The position numbers were made by a program, and so were the translations under genes. This document shows, in pieces, positions 1 through 11,889 of a stretch of DNA of 64,000 bases (position 1 is the stretch's first letter; every line of letters begins with the position of its first letter). The DNA comes from Gnetum montanum (taxonomy: Eukaryota; Streptophyta; Gnetopsida; Gnetales; Gnetaceae): assembly GCA_015680685.1 (NCBI GenBank), contig MNCI01030945.1, forward strand, positions 482,745 to 546,744. The letters are read 5' to 3'. Under the pieces are notes generated by a model, which made no database searches, was not told the DNA's origin, and saw only the letters and a list, made by a program, of their open reading frames with translations.

Positions 1-1560
1 CCATCTGCACACACAACACAGTCTTTATATTAACAAGGGTAAATAAATCACAATGCAGTTGATACCTTGCTTCGGTGAAAGGTCCATTGGCTGAGTTGTG
101 GAATGGCTGATGCAAATTTGGAGATATAATAATGGTGACTACCAAAGGTGTAGGGGTTAGGAGAAAATCAAAAAAATTTGGGTCCGGACCCCCATGACTG
201 AGAGCGAACCTCCGATAGTGATCGAATGGAGAAAGAATAAAGAACAGGAAAGATGGAGAGAAAGAGACAACTATAACGTCAATGAAATGGATGTCAAGAT
301 AGAAATGAACAAATAAAGTTGATTGCAAAAATTTTAAGGGAAGGAATTTAACTGGTGCACCAAATAGGAATGTTAGTGGGTCCTCCCCAAAGTAGGTGTA
401 TAACCTTAATGCCTTGACAAACCCACATTCAAAGAGTTTGTAGGCTCTGGGAATGTCATTGGGAAGAAGAGTTAAAGTCTTAACCGTAAGAATTTACCAA
501 AAAGAAAATAATGCATCAACCAAAATATACACTAATGATACAACCGGCAATGAGGTGAACAACGGAGAGAAGAGAATGGAATGGAGTCCCAAGAACAAGG
601 TGGTGTACAGCCCCTTGTATAGTTCATGATTAATGTGACTTAGCAGATCCCATTCCAAGTTTGGCCTCAAACAAACCACTTCCAGTGACTTTGCATTAAT
701 GCATTTGGCTAATCCATCCTCTTGAAGTAACAAGAATGCCTTCACCTAAGAGCCACCACCATTTTGATGAAATGAAGGAGGAGAGAATGGGAAGCGAGAA
801 GGGCCTTAGTTAAAGGGAATGTTTGTATTTTAGTTCCATAACCACTGCTTGTAGCCCAAATGATTATTTCGTCTAAGGGGTGTGCTTTGAATTCTCACTT
901 TTTTTGTGTTGTTTTATGTGTTTATGCATGAGAACCACACCATGCAAAGATTTTGTTATTTTTATGAGCTCAGCTTCTCAATGATTAAGTAATGTCGAAA
1001 CGGTAAGAAAACTCAAGAAGAAAACATCCAAGCACCCAAGAGAATGGCCAACACAAATGCATCAAGTTCCCTTGAAGTCACACCAATCCTTGAGTCCTTC
1101 CTTAGTTTGAGAAATACCCAGTCATTGATTCGTTAATAGTTCTTATTTAGAAAGGGACTGTACATTTTCAAGCCGAGAGAGACTATAGAAATTTGTGGAT
1201 GTATGGATGAAGTGGACTCATTGTCTGCTATATCAAAAGAACCATACCTTAGTATCAACATCATAACTTAAAGGTAAAAACCAAACATTAGCAATCAATA
1301 GGAAAACAGTTCATACCATCATGAAGAACACTTATTAAATGACAAACTTGACAAGATGTATATCACACACACACAAATACAAAAAATGAAAAAGTATAAC
1401 GATGTTGTAAAACAAAAACAAGAAAAGTTAAAGAAATTTGTAAAACAAAAAGGTGTGAAACAAAAATGTGTAAAACAAAAACTTAAAAAGAATTGAGGGC
1501 CCCAAATGATTAGCATAGGTGGCCATCTCCCCCATGACTGAATGGAAAGGAAGAGATCCG
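1..1560 (-). other. Non-coding 3' region of element A
   Basis: I see no convincing reading frame here. The stretch aligns by eye with 12,280-13,840 of element E and in shorter blocks with B and D. It holds the conserved block complementary to GTGTGACTTCAAGGG near 1,061-1,084 and two AGTCATGGGGG motifs on the minus strand (187-203 and 1,527-1,543) that resemble the polypurine tract of the family. At the extreme left the minus strand reads TGTGTGTGCAG followed by ATGG, at the position where B and D have a splice-acceptor-like sequence before their extra reading frame. Confidence 0.6.
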
Positions 1561-1761
1561 AAATAATGAACGCCTATTTGAATTTCTTAGAAGCATCCAA
1601 CTTCTCCCGATTAATGTTTTCAGGTTAAGGGATGGAAGTTGGCAATGTTCATATTCCAATGTATCTATGCTTTCATTATGGACATGAGTTGTTCCCCCAG
1701 TTCATTTCATGCATGTTGGTCGGTTGCTATTTCGATTAGCTGTCAACCACGGGGTGTCCAC

Positions 1762-2718
1762 TTATTGTGTGGTTGCTACATACAGGCACCTTTGTCTCAG
1801 AGTTTCTAGGGCACACCTGTTGCATGTAGGAGATGCTGAGCATTCCTCCATGTCATCACCTGATGAGTCACTGTATGTGATGCATGGAACTTTCTTCTTC
1901 TTAATCTTTCCATAAATATTTACCCTAGATATTTCCAAGGAAAGATCATGGATTCCTAGGCATGTGTCTATTGTACTTAGCCATGTCCTTCCCATTATAA
2001 TTGGGAAGTCTCCTTTGTTGTTTTTGACTTTTATCACTAGGAAATCGGTTGGGTATGACCAACCACACACAGTGGTAACGATGTCCTCCCCCAATCCCAA
2101 GAAAATGGTGATGGACTGGTCAGCCAGCTCTAGTTGAATATTGCTCTTCTTAAGTTGGGGCAGGTTCCAGGCTTGATACATCTCTCGTGATATTAAGTTG
2201 ACTGCAGAACCTGAGTCAAGAGGAGCCTTATGAGGTTTGTTCCTGGTGACTTGGAGGTAGATTAAGGGACTTCCAGGGTCAGATAGTTTCCTGGGAAGGT
2301 GGCCTACCTTGATCCAGTCGGTTACGGTATGTGTTAACATAACCGTATGCGTTGAGCTCTGATATTGATTTGAAGGGAGCTCTGAAGCCTTGTTTGTTGG
2401 AGAGGTGTGCACAGACTCAACGGCTTGTGGTTGTGAGAGCTTTTTTGGGCTTTTGGTTCTGAAGAAAGGTCTTCTCTTTTTTCAGTTTTTAGAACCAGTA
2501 GCGGGTTGAATGTTTACGGCTCTCGTAGCATTACGTTGCTGCGGTTGAGTGGGGAGTTCCCCTTGAATTGTTGGAGCGGGTGGTATGGGAACTATCGGTG
2601 GAAGAGAGGTGGATGGATTAGGAGGATGGTATGGATGTGGAGTGTCTCCCGAAGGAGAAGGAGTCCTTCTAAAGTACTCCCAAACTTGGTAGTAACGTTG
2701 GGTAGTTGTGTGACCCAT
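1762..2718 (-). pseudogene. Element A gag tail and retropepsin-like protease
   Basis: The frame from 2,412 to 1,762 carries an aspartic-protease active site LDSGSAVNLIS, followed after about 70 residues by IIMGRTWLSTID, which matches the second conserved block of retroviral-type proteases (hydrophobic-hydrophobic-G). The preceding open stretch 2,718-2,482 is proline-rich and looks like the gag C-terminus. Both are in the same frame but are separated by a stop near 2,480. In the living element the protease would cut the gag-pol polyprotein inside the particle. Here RT should follow but does not, because pol is deleted. The same protease is recognisable in E (16,452-17,111) and B (about 23,650-24,010). 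Confidence 0.75.
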
Positions 2719-2879
2719 GGAGTCACTTGGAGAAATTGGCTGCTACACATAGTATCCATATGGGTCTAGTTGCCAGTAAGGGTATTATTGTTTAGGCGGT
2801 GGCATCCCCCATGATTGTGGGTGTTGCCACTGTTGATGTTGCCCGATGGGTTGTGGTGGAGTTCCACTTGGATAGTACG

Positions 2880-4878
2880 TTAATGGTTGGTGGAATTGCC
2901 TTGGGTTACCTTGGGGATAAGGTAACCTTCGGGGTGTCTGTCGTCTGTTGAGTCTTGGGTTGAGTGCATACAGCCCAGACTCTTATAGATGTGAGATGAT
3001 TGGACAACATCTTTAGGATGGTCATATTGGCATATCTCACATCCACCATCATTGTCCATATCTAAGTCCACAACCTCATCAGCAATAGTTATTTTCCCCT
3101 TACCCTTGTCACGTGCATGGCCTGAATCTCTCCACTTTTTCTTGTCCTTGTTACTACTTCGTTCCTCTTTAGATTCCTCTATGATTTTCAAGACATTTTC
3201 AATTTTATTGTCTAAGGAGCTCCATATTTCATCTACCTTAGTCGATACTTTCATTGTTAGTTTTTGAAACAGCAAGGTTTTCCTATTCACCAACTCTTTG
3301 AGTGGTGACTCATCCTCTTCATCATAGAATCTCACTCCCTTCTTTCGAAGGGAGGGATCATGGTTATATTCTTCCGCACTTTCCCTTTTTCATAGCTCCC
3401 CTTCTTCTTTGGCTACTTGCTCCAACAATCAATGAATTTCATGGGATCTAAGTTTTGATAGTCTCCCTTGGGCATAAGTCCCAAGGGTTCTCCTAGTTTC
3501 ATACCTTAGCCCATCTATGAGATGGCGAAGTTGATCCCGTTGTGCGTAACCATGGCCCGGGCAACGATGTAGCAATGCATAGTAGTAGTTTATGGCAGCA
3601 TCCAAAGGTTCATGAGTACCTTGCTTCCATCCTTGGATCTGCTTAAGCAAGTTAGACACTCTGAAGTACTTTTGATATTTATCGTTGAAGAGTTCTAACA
3701 TCGTACTCCACCTCCTAATGGTTTTCGACTCCAAGGACTGGTACCAACTCTTTGCTTCCTTTATGAGTGTCCTAGGAAACAACTTTAGTTTCTGCCACTC
3801 GTTTTCTATGTTTTGCAAGGCGCAAGCATCGTGGAATTCCTGTAAATGATTTTGCAGATCAATGTTGTATCCCCCTTCAAATCGTGGGATGTTATTCATA
3901 TCCAATCCCTTGATCCGACTATCTTTTTGAGGCCTTGTTGGTATTCTCACAACCTCCATGATATCTAGCATACTTTGGGTGGTAAGTAGGGGTTCATCAT
4001 GATCATCTCTTTCATGACGTCTATGATATCTATGTTGTTCCCTACTTTTCCTTCTATCATGCCTAGACTCTCTAGATTGCCCTTGTCCTCTCTCTCGACT
4101 CTCTTGTCGAGGTCTCACATTTTGCTTACCCTTATCCTCATCGTTATTCTCTTGATGACTGGGCCCTGATGTGGAAGGAGAGGGTGAATGATGTGATGAA
4201 GGGGAAGAAGAAGGAGAACCATCGCCATGATGATGTTTCTTACCCTCTCTTCGATGGCTACGGCCCCGATCGTGATGACGATCAGAATGCCTGTCCTTGT
4301 CATGTGTTTTTTGTTCCCTCGGTGAACAGTTGGCATTCACGGGGATTAGAACTAGGGTTTTGTATCATGGAGCGTAGGTTCTGATACCCCACCTCCTCAC
4401 TTTTGTTAGGAGGGGGAACATCTTTCAATAGAGAACCTGTTATAAGTGGTTCACCATCTCCAATTTCACTTAGGACGTGCAGGACCCCTTTGCCCTTCAA
4501 CAATGTATGGTGGCTCTCCTACCTTAAGTCCCTTAGACGTTGCACTACTGTGGGATGGTAATCCCTCATGTCAAAATTTTCTGCAATGTATTCAGTGTGT
4601 AATTCCTTCATGCTTATATGTGCTAGAGCATGGAGGAGCATGTTGGGGACTGCACGATCTGGAGGTACCACTATGTTACCTTGCAAGTCTCTCCAGTGCA
4701 ATTGTTCAACCTGATGGAGGATAAAAGTAAAATTGGGTATATACTCATTGGGATGAGTATATACCACCCTATATTGTTGAGGAACTGGCTGATTTTGGTT
4801 ATGTATTTTAGACCGCGGATTGTTTCTTGTATGATCCCTAGGTGGTGTAATGCTCTTGTCAGAAGAAGAAGAAGACAT
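2880..4878 (-). pseudogene. Element A gag (retrotransposon capsid) pseudogene
   Basis: The reading starts at an ATG at 4,878 (MSSSSSDKS), about 120 bp inside the primer site, and runs through at least three open segments (4,878-4,519, 4,340-3,429, 3,335-2,880) that lie in two different frames, so at least one frameshift and a stop have accumulated. The middle segment has a low-complexity region rich in Arg, His, Asp and Ser, then the hallmark of the retrotransposon gag domain: WQKLKLFPRTL, then AKSWYQSL, WSTMLELFNDKY and PGHGYAQRDQLRHLIDGL. The gag protein would form the particle that packages the RNA. The same succession appears in E, D and, more decayed, B. Confidence 0.8.
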
Positions 4879-5000
4879 TATGTCTTGTCGGTGTGCTGAT
4901 TAACCGTTATATAATTTTTTGTTTAATTAACCCTAAGGTTCATTTAAGCTCCCAACAATGTGAGTGATTTCGTATGTTCTACTTAACACACAAACACTTA

Positions 5001-5020
5001 GTCCCCGACAACGGCGCCAA
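5001..5020 (-). promoter_or_regulatory. Primer binding site of element A
   Basis: On the minus strand the 20 bases next to the LTR read TTGGCGCCGTTGTCGGGGAC. After the first T this is the TGGCGCCGTTG(C/T)CGGGGA sequence used as minus-strand primer site by many plant gypsy elements, usually assigned to tRNA-Asp in Athila. It fixes both the direction of the element and the inner edge of its 5' LTR at 5,021. Confidence 0.85.
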
Positions 5021-5510
5021 TGATGAGTGGTGAAGTACCCCTACACTCAACCATACAAATATGAGCGTTACACGCACGATCCGGTTGAACTCCGCAGGCT
5101 AAGTGCCTACATGCCTCATGGAACACTTAAGGTTAATTATTCATTATCTTCCTAGACTTGTATTTTTCACGGTTGTATGGTTAAGTAAGTCTGAGGTATA
5201 TGATTTTTATGTCTTTTCTGTTTTATCTCCTATGTTGATACGGTGAAGAGTGAAGAGGCTAATTAACTAACTTTAACTAACTAACTAAGCCTTAATTAAC
5301 CTAGCATCAGCATTCATTCCCACTTACCGTTCACACCCTGAACCAATGCAACCTTGGTTACCAAATGCTAGTCGTTGCTGGGATCACCAAGCGTAACACA
5401 TGTGCTTGAAGCAGTTGTACTGAGGCACTTAGTCTACGGAGTTCGACCGAATCACGTGTGTAAAGCTCGTATTCGTATGGTTGAGTGTAGGGGTACCTCG
5501 CCACTCATCA
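5021..5510. repeat. Element A 5' LTR ending in an 88-bp inverted repeat
   Basis: The LTR of A starts at 5,021 with TGATGAGTGG (plus-strand view) and follows the LTR of E (from 19,511) until about 5,422. From there it does not continue into U3. Instead 5,423-5,510 is an inverted copy of 5,021-5,108, ending in CCACTCATCA; the two 88-bp arms differ at about one base in seven by eye. The next four bases are TTGG, the start of a primer site, after which unrelated LINE sequence begins. The right arm is therefore best read as the U5 end of a second, plus-strand relative joined head-to-head with A. Confidence 0.75.
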
Positions 5511-6440
5511 TTGGGGCTTCATTGTGGAAACAACTATAGATGGGATAAATGTATCAAAGAAAAAATAGTAGGAGGAATTAAAGCTCTCAATGTAGTTCAA
5601 AAAAAATGCAAGGCATTAGGAATTTAGGCTTGGTAAGTCAAAAAAAAATATTCCAATCATTTATCCAACTCTATTGTATGGGTGTGCAATGTGGGGACCA
5701 AGTCTCAGTGCAAAAAACTAACAGGCTATTGAAAGGGTGCAAAAGCTTTTTTATTAGATGAATTGCAAGTAAAAGCTTAGACACCTTATTCCATGTTGAT
5801 TTTGGAGTGTGATTTGCTTCCCCTAGAAGCTGAAGCTCTCTATCAATTTATTGTTTATACTCAAAACTCTCAAAATCAGAGCATCCAAATTTTTCTAAAA
5901 AAGTTCTCAAAAGTACAAGAAAACAAGGCTAGTACTTTCAGGGGATATAATGGCTCAAAACTTAGAATATCTTAATGGAGGTAATGTAAATTAATCCTAA
6001 ATGTATTTGAATATTAGTAAAACATTAGGTATTAGCAAGGTTATGGTCAAATGTTGTAGGAAATAAAAAATTCTACTTGGAGCATATTAGAGGTAATTCT
6101 TTAGATCCACCAGTCCAGTATCTTATAGCTAATATCCCGATTTGAGTTTGTAGATTTATTTGCTAGCTTTGTTTAAGTTCACATTGTCTAAGGATTGAAA
6201 GTGGAAGATGGATTCACATGCCAAGGAAAAAGCACACATGTCAATTATGTGGATATGAAACCCTTGAGGATGAGTAGCATGTTTTTCTTAGTTGTCATCT
6301 GATTGATCGTTTGAGGCAAGAATACAATATTATTGCTAATAATTTGCATGATTTGTTTTTGATGCATCATGTGGTGGTTAGCCACTTTGTTGAGTCAGTT
6401 TTTGTTCTTCATGACATGAATGTACTAGTTGTCTAATAGA
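5511..6440 (+). mobile_element. LINE remnant: end of reverse transcriptase and zinc-binding tail
   Basis: Reading across stops and shifts, the plus strand gives the pattern typical of the C-terminal part of plant non-LTR retrotransposon ORF2. Near 5,670-5,760 there is a stretch of the type LYGCAMWGPSLS then IERVQKLF. Near 5,790-5,850 comes LECDLLPLEAEALYQFI, matching the usual 'E-x-G-x-x-P-L-E-x-x-A' block. At 6,200-6,300 the words GRWIHMPRKKHTCQLC, ED-E and H-x4-C match the zinc-binding C-terminus. The left side is cut at the fused LTR. No poly(A) end or target duplication could be fixed. It is inactive. Confidence 0.65.
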
Positions 6441-6699
6441 TCCTTAGGGTCTACAGATGTTAATAAATTAGTTTTAGTTTTAATTTCATAATTATTTCAA
6501 GTTTCGATACCTTTCCTTATCCCCACATATATTAGAATTTATTGATATCATCAATCACAACTATTGGGTTAACCACATGGAACCGAAATGGTGGATTAAA
6601 TTTTTTATCAAATTAATCCTCCACAATTAAAAGCACTTCATGTACTAACTATAGCAGCTTAAGATAATATCTTTATATGGAGTGTTGGAACCCTAAAAT

Positions 6700-6830
6700 A
6701 ATTATAACATAAGTACACCTCAAGATATATAGTTTAATTAGAACTTTATAACTTAGCATTACCTACTAGAATCAAACCGATGACATGAACCTTTCAAATC
6801 AAGGGTCTTACTGCTCGGCTAACATCTTAT
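6700..6830 (-). mobile_element. tRNA-derived SINE, copy 1
   Basis: On the minus strand a polymerase III A box TAGCCGAGCAGT (6,810-6,821) is followed 31 bases later by a B box-like GGTTTGATTCTA (6,767-6,778). These compare well with the consensus TRGCNNAGYNGG and GGTTCGANNCC. The body after the B box (TATATATCTTGAGGTGTACTT and neighbours) aligns with a second copy at 61,193-61,358 that has the same 31-base spacing. The 3' end and target duplication are not clear. A decayed tRNA gene is the alternative, but the shared non-tRNA body argues for a SINE. Confidence 0.65.
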
Positions 6831-8424
6831 TGTATTTTTATATAACCCTAACCTAGGTTAAGACATGCACATTTGTCATTTTTTCATATAGGCAATTACC
6901 ACTATCCTAGGTTAGACTAGCTAACTTAGACAATATAATAATAAAAGGCTTCATCCTTGAGCATCATAAACTAATTAAAGTTGTAACCTAACTTTAGTTA
7001 ATGCCCAAATTTAGAAGGTGGAATAAGATAAAGGAAAAAACTTCCTTTAACTATGAATAGTTGATAGAATTATTTATTTTCAAGTGAAGTTTTTTAAAGA
7101 GTTCGATAATTTATTAAATCTCAAAAGAGGGGGTGTACAACCAATTACAAGAAGAATAATACTCCTTAGGAGGGGGTGGAAAACTACCTGCACCAAGAGA
7201 ACTACAAATGATAGTAAAAACATAAATCAAACATGATCTAGGACTATTTAAGTTTGTGTTAACTTAGATTTTAAAGAGGTCTCTCTCAAGCTACTTTTAG
7301 GAGTTTTTGATAAACAACCTAGCTTCCTTGAATTAAGTATGTCAAATCATGAATGGGCATATTCAACTTCCATTTGCTTGTGCAATTGAGGTACCAAAGC
7401 ACATTTTGTTTTACATTCATGCTAGGGAGTAGAGGTAGCTATGGAGGGTGTATCATGAGATGGCCAAGCAATGGTGTAAAGAGTACATTTTTAAAATATT
7501 TGTGCTAAGGAGTAAGGCCAATAATTAGGTCAATTATCATTTATTGTACAACTATTGATGGTGAAGCACTAGAAGCAAGAGTAGATACATTCAATTCAGC
7601 TAACTTAAGAAAAGAGAGGACTTATTCTTTTGCTAATCTAATGGATTTTGTTAACCTAATAGGGGTGGAGTGGTCATCATTGCTATCATTAAAATATATT
7701 CTTGTGACTACAAGGGTAATAACACTACCCTAGAGAGTGCCACTTGGTGCCATCCTTGAGTTCCAAAGTTTTCAAGTGTTTTAAAGCAGATTCAAGATGG
7801 ACTACACCTCAATGTACTTAAGAACTTGTTAGTCCAAGGTTAAGAGAGTACATAACACATCTATCACATGTTAGTCCAAGGTTAAGAGAGTTGCAAGGAT
7901 GACTTGATAATTATATAAGCAACTAAACCAACATAATGTACACACACAACATTCACAAAGAGCATTACCAAACATGTAAAAGGTAATGATCCTTGATAGA
8001 TAAGATGCATCCCTATACTACATATATCTTGTCCTAATCCCTTTATTTGTGTGTTGTTGTTGTTTGGGGTAGTGTGTTAGACTCATTTTTCAATAGTTTA
8101 TACTTTGCTTTTTGTCCAAGGTTATTAGTTTGAGATTTAGGTGCATAAAAGCTCCATTCTTCTTCTATCCCCTTTTACATAGGTAGGTAGGATAGATTTC
8201 AATTCATTGGTCTAACTTGTCATAGAAGGAGCAAGGAGGTATGTTTTGGTTGGAGTGATTTGTAGCCATAATGTTTTGTCTTTCTTTATAGCTAGCAAGG
8301 TTGTATCCTTGCTTTCCATAGAAGGTGCACGATTTTGGACTAGGAATACAAAAACCCTTTTGGTACTTGTATTTTCTATAAACTAAGCATTTGGATTCGA
8401 GATTTTGGTACTTAATATGAAGGG
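6831..8424. other. Unassigned AT-rich sequence
   Basis: I find no coding frame, RNA gene or recognisable element. The only internal structure noticed is a 20-bp direct repeat (TTAGTCCAAGGTTAAGAGAG) at about 7,830 and 7,870. The sequence stops being comparable to anything else in the window until the LTR of element C begins at 8,425; it may be flanking sequence or an unrelated insertion that removed the outer 130 bp of that LTR. Confidence 0.4.
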
Positions 8425-9431
8425 TGAGGATTCACACAACCCGCAAACATCCAAAAACCTATCACACTCAAATGATATTGTAGAGCATGAGGCTCTATAA
8501 TCACACAATGGTTGTTCTTAATGTAAGACATAACCAAGAGAAATCTCTCCCACAACCTGGGATTGAGATCTCAACTCACAAGTGAGATACAAGAGAATAG
8601 AATACATAGATCAACCTACCACAATTTGATCTTGGAGCTACAATCAGCTATTGCACTCATCCAATGTGCTCACCCAATCTCTCTTGCCTAGTTCTCCTTG
8701 TGTACAAGCTCTCCTCCTTCTCATGAATGAAGGCATACATAGTTATAAAGATTCGAAACCATAGGGAGCTTTCTATTTACCTCCCTAGATGTTTCCCACA
8801 TGGATTTGGAGTCTTTTGGACATTTCCTAATCAATATGCCACATAAAATCTTTTCCTCTTCGCTGACATACACATCTATGGTATCATGTAGATGTCTCTT
8901 ATGAGAGCTCTATTCTTGGGAGAGACGTCTACTATTTTTGAGAGACATCTTCTCTAGACTAAAGACATCTACACTTTAGGGCAAAAATATTTGAGGAGAC
9001 ATCTATCATTTTGAGGAGATTTCTTCTATGAAAGCCTTGCTTTTGGGAGAGACCTCTACTGTTTTTTGGTAGTTGTCTTCTATGGACTAGAGACATCTTC
9101 ACTTTAGGAGAGATGTATATGGAAAGGCATCTTTCTTTTTGGGAAGACATCTATCCTAAAGGTGCCAAAAACAAAAATGCTTGTTTTGATACCCGAAGCC
9201 TCTAGATGCCTCCCAACAAGTCCCTATAGATCTTGGAACCTCCTCAACTCATCAAAATAAGCCAAAAACACCTCAGAACATGCTAAAACATCCAAGAACC
9301 TTCATCATGAAAATTCAAAAATTCAACACAAAAACTGGACACATGCATCCAAGTATTCTCTATGCACAAAACCAACAAAAACAACTTGTAGGACAAGCAC
9401 AAGGAAAATCAAAAGAGGTGTTCCTACACCA
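8425..9431 (-). repeat. Element C 3' LTR, outer end missing
   Basis: From ATTCACACAACCC at about 8,425 to TTCCTACACCA at 9,431 the sequence matches the right LTR (46,137-47,122). The outermost ~130 bp present in the right copy (46,007-46,136) are absent, replaced by unrelated sequence. To its right, on the minus strand, lies a purine-rich stretch GAAGGGTGGAAGAAC, a plausible polypurine tract. The middle (about 8,850-9,160) is a run of degenerate subrepeats built on AGACATCT and its complement AGATGTCT. Confidence 0.85.
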
Positions 9432-9684
9432 GTTCTTCCACCCTTCAAAAAGTGAACTCATGTGAATAATGGAGTAGGGGTAAAAGTGATTCCCCACTTA
9501 ACAAATTTGGTCTCATGGATCTATACAGCATCATCGATGGATTGATCCTCCCAATAGATCAAATATTCATGCCTCTTAACTTTCTGACCACTAGATGCTT
9601 CCCTCTACTTGAGTATAATTACCTTCTTCTTCATTGAAGGCTTGGATTGATTAATAGCCCCCTTCAACTCATTGATGCTTCCCT

Positions 9685-10733
9685 TTATGGTCTTCTCATC
9701 AGTTGGTTTATGATAGTACACAAGATTTGAAACATTAAACACAAAAGACATACCATCATTGTCTGGTAATCAATCTCAAAATCATTGTCATTAATTTTAA
9801 CCTTGATTTTGAAAGGCACAATCTCCTTAGCTTTCAATTTGGAGAAGCTAACACCTCTCAACCGCTTCTTCTTCAAGTGCACCCAAACCAAGTCACCAAT
9901 TGCAAAATTAGGCTTCTGCTTGCCCTCATTCCTCTTGAGGACTCTCTCTTTAGCCTTCTTATCAAGATTTGACTTTACTAATGCATGGAGATCCCTCATC
10001 TCTTGCAAAAAATCAACACTAAGTTCAGCTTCACCATCAAATCTCTTCTAAGTATCCACCATCTTTGGACAAAACCCATAATTCGCCTCAAATGGAATTT
10101 TCCCAATTACAACATGAAAAGCATTATTATATGAAAATTTAGCATGACACAAGTTTTTCCACCTATTTAATTATCCATCACATAAACATCTCAATATGTT
10201 TAGCAATGATTTATTCACCACCTCCGTTTGGCCATCAGATTGTGGATGATATGTACTAGAAAAATTCAACTTTGTCCCTAAAATTTTCCAAGGGACCTCC
10301 AAAAAGGACTTGTGAACTTTGAGTTTCTGTCACTAACAATATTCAAAGAAATACCATGAAACTTCACAACATGTTGGAAAAATAAATTTGCAACATGAGA
10401 GGCATCACTAATCTTCTTGCATGGAATAAAATGTGCCATTTTGTAGAACTTGTCAACAACAACAAAAATTGCATCGTTCCTAGTCTTGGTCTTTGGAATG
10501 CCACTCACAAAGTCCATTGACACACTTTTCCATGGACCTTTGGGAATTGGCAAAGGCATATAGTGTCCTTCCACACCTTTACCTTCTTTAAAATTCTGAC
10601 ATGTCAAGCACTTCTTCACAAATTTTGAGACTTTTGTTGCCACACTAGGCCAAAAATAGTACCTACCCATAAGTTCCAATGTTTTATCCTTGCCCATGTG
10701 AGCTTCCATGCCACTACAATGCTTTTCAAACAA
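9685..10733 (-). pseudogene. Element C integrase pseudogene
   Basis: The open stretch 10,733-10,278 shows the N-terminal zinc-binding pattern (KHCSGMEAHMG, then CLTCQ), followed by PKGPWKSVSMDFVSGIP, where the Asp is the first catalytic residue, and NIVSDRN around the second; the third (Glu) lies in the shifted part. The stretch 10,008-9,685 continues with RVLKRNEGKQKPNFAIGD and LVWVHLKKKR, the C-terminal DNA-binding part of gypsy integrases of the chromovirus type. The two parts are in different frames. The enzyme would insert the DNA copy into the host genome. Confidence 0.8.
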
Positions 10734-10862
10734 AATATTCTTCTTTAAATCATAATTAGGAACATATACCTTTCCGTTTTTAAATAACAGTTCATCTTGA
10801 ATATGATAGTCCCTTCATTGGTCTATCCTATTCATCAACAGCTCTTTGAGGCTCCTCCAAAC

Positions 10863-11053
10863 CTATCCAAAATCAACATCATGCTCATATAAAGAAGCAA
10901 AATCACCCATACCTTCCACATGAGGTATGCTAAAATTTACCACATGCACCCTAGATAATGCATTAGCTACAATATTGGCTTTTCCACTTTTGTGCTTAAA
11001 CACAAAATTGAACTCTTGTAATTGTGCAACCCACTTCATGTGCTTTGCACTCA
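10863..11053 (-). pseudogene. Element C RNase H, C-terminal fragment
   Basis: The minus strand reads KHMKWVAQLQEFNF, HKSGKANIVANALS, the standard end of gypsy RNase H ('LQEF-F---H--GK-N-VADALSR'), with the catalytic Asp of ADALS replaced by Asn here. The domain is cut at 11,053/11,054 by element E. Its other half resumes beyond E at 20,195 in the same reading frame. Confidence 0.82.
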
Positions 11054-11058
11054 ACTTT

Positions 11059-11889
11059 TGATGAGCAGTGAGGTATCCCTACACTCAACCATATGAATAC
11101 GAGTGTGCATGCACGATTCAGTTAAATTCCAAGGACTAAGTGCTTATGCGCCTTTACAGAACAAGGACGGGTTAGTCAACTGTTGTCTTTCCAAGCTTAC
11201 TTATATGACACAATTGTATGGTTAAGTAAACTTGAGGTATATGATTTTTATATATTTTTTATGTTTATGTCCTAGTGCTACAAAGGGAGAAGTGAACTAA
11301 TTAAGTAACTAATTCAATTTAACTAATCCACTATGATCTAACTAGTCCTACACCAGCATCTATTCCCACTTGCCGTACACATCCTGAACTAGTGCAATAC
11401 TACTGGGATTACCAAACGCTAATCGTTACTAGGTTGCTAAGTGTTCCACGCATGCTTGAAGTGGTCGTACTGAGTGTGCTTACTTAGGGGAGGTAACAAG
11501 GGGAGAGAGAGAGAGAGAGAGAGAGAGAGAACATTAATTAAGGAAAGCATTAAATAACTATAAATGACATTAAATAAGTCATTTTGAATGCTACAAGGTG
11601 TATCACAAAGTTCATCTTTATTTCTGGCCACAAGATGTGCTTAGGTACACAATGCTCGAATAAAGATCCATTCGCTTTATGACTCCTACTGCGGGTACTC
11701 AAAAATAATTCTAACTCTGAGAAGGGAAAAGGCAAGTGTTCAGGTAAGGGACTAAGACTAAATTAACTAACTATCCCAAATCAAGTGTGCCCACCTCTTA
11801 TTTATAGGCAATAAGATAGGCCTCGATATTGGATGTTCAATATCACTTGGAAGGCTTCGATATCGTGTACCCGATATCGTGGCTCATCA
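11059..11889 (-). repeat. Element E 3' LTR
   Basis: The LTR begins TGATGAGCAG and ends GGCTCATCA in plus-strand view. It includes a GA microsatellite near 11,504-11,529, a TATA-like box on the minus strand (GCCTATAAATAAG, about 11,796-11,807) and, in the U3 end (11,820-11,880), repeated GATATCG words. The 5' copy at 19,511-20,189 is about 150 bp shorter, mostly because of the stretch after the GA run. Confidence 0.88.

Larger units (their letters stand above)
1..5422 (-). mobile_element. Element A: Ty3/gypsy retrotransposon lacking pol, cut by window edge
   Basis: This element reads on the minus strand: 5' LTR from 5,021, primer binding site at 5,001-5,020, gag, then protease. To the left it passes directly into a non-coding 3' region. 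Compared with element E, which aligns by eye along its whole length (A 1-1,560 with E about 12,280-13,840; A from about 1,620 with E from about 16,150), the stretch that would hold RT, RNase H and integrase is missing, with the joint near 1,566-1,620. The 3' LTR should lie about 390 bp to the left of the window, judged from E. All reading frames are broken, so the element is dead. The family looks Athila-like from B and E. Confidence 0.85.

Noticed and set aside
1319-1516. Short Phe/Cys-rich open stretch on the minus strand
   Set aside because: It comes from repeats of TGTAAAACAAAAA in the spacer of element A and has no counterpart frame in E.
6810-6821. tRNA gene at the A box
   Set aside because: No cloverleaf could be completed and the following body is shared with the second SINE copy, not with a tRNA.
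8850-9160. Repeats in the LTR of C as a CRISPR-like array
   Set aside because: Units are degenerate, inverted relative to each other, without spacers, and inside a plant LTR.
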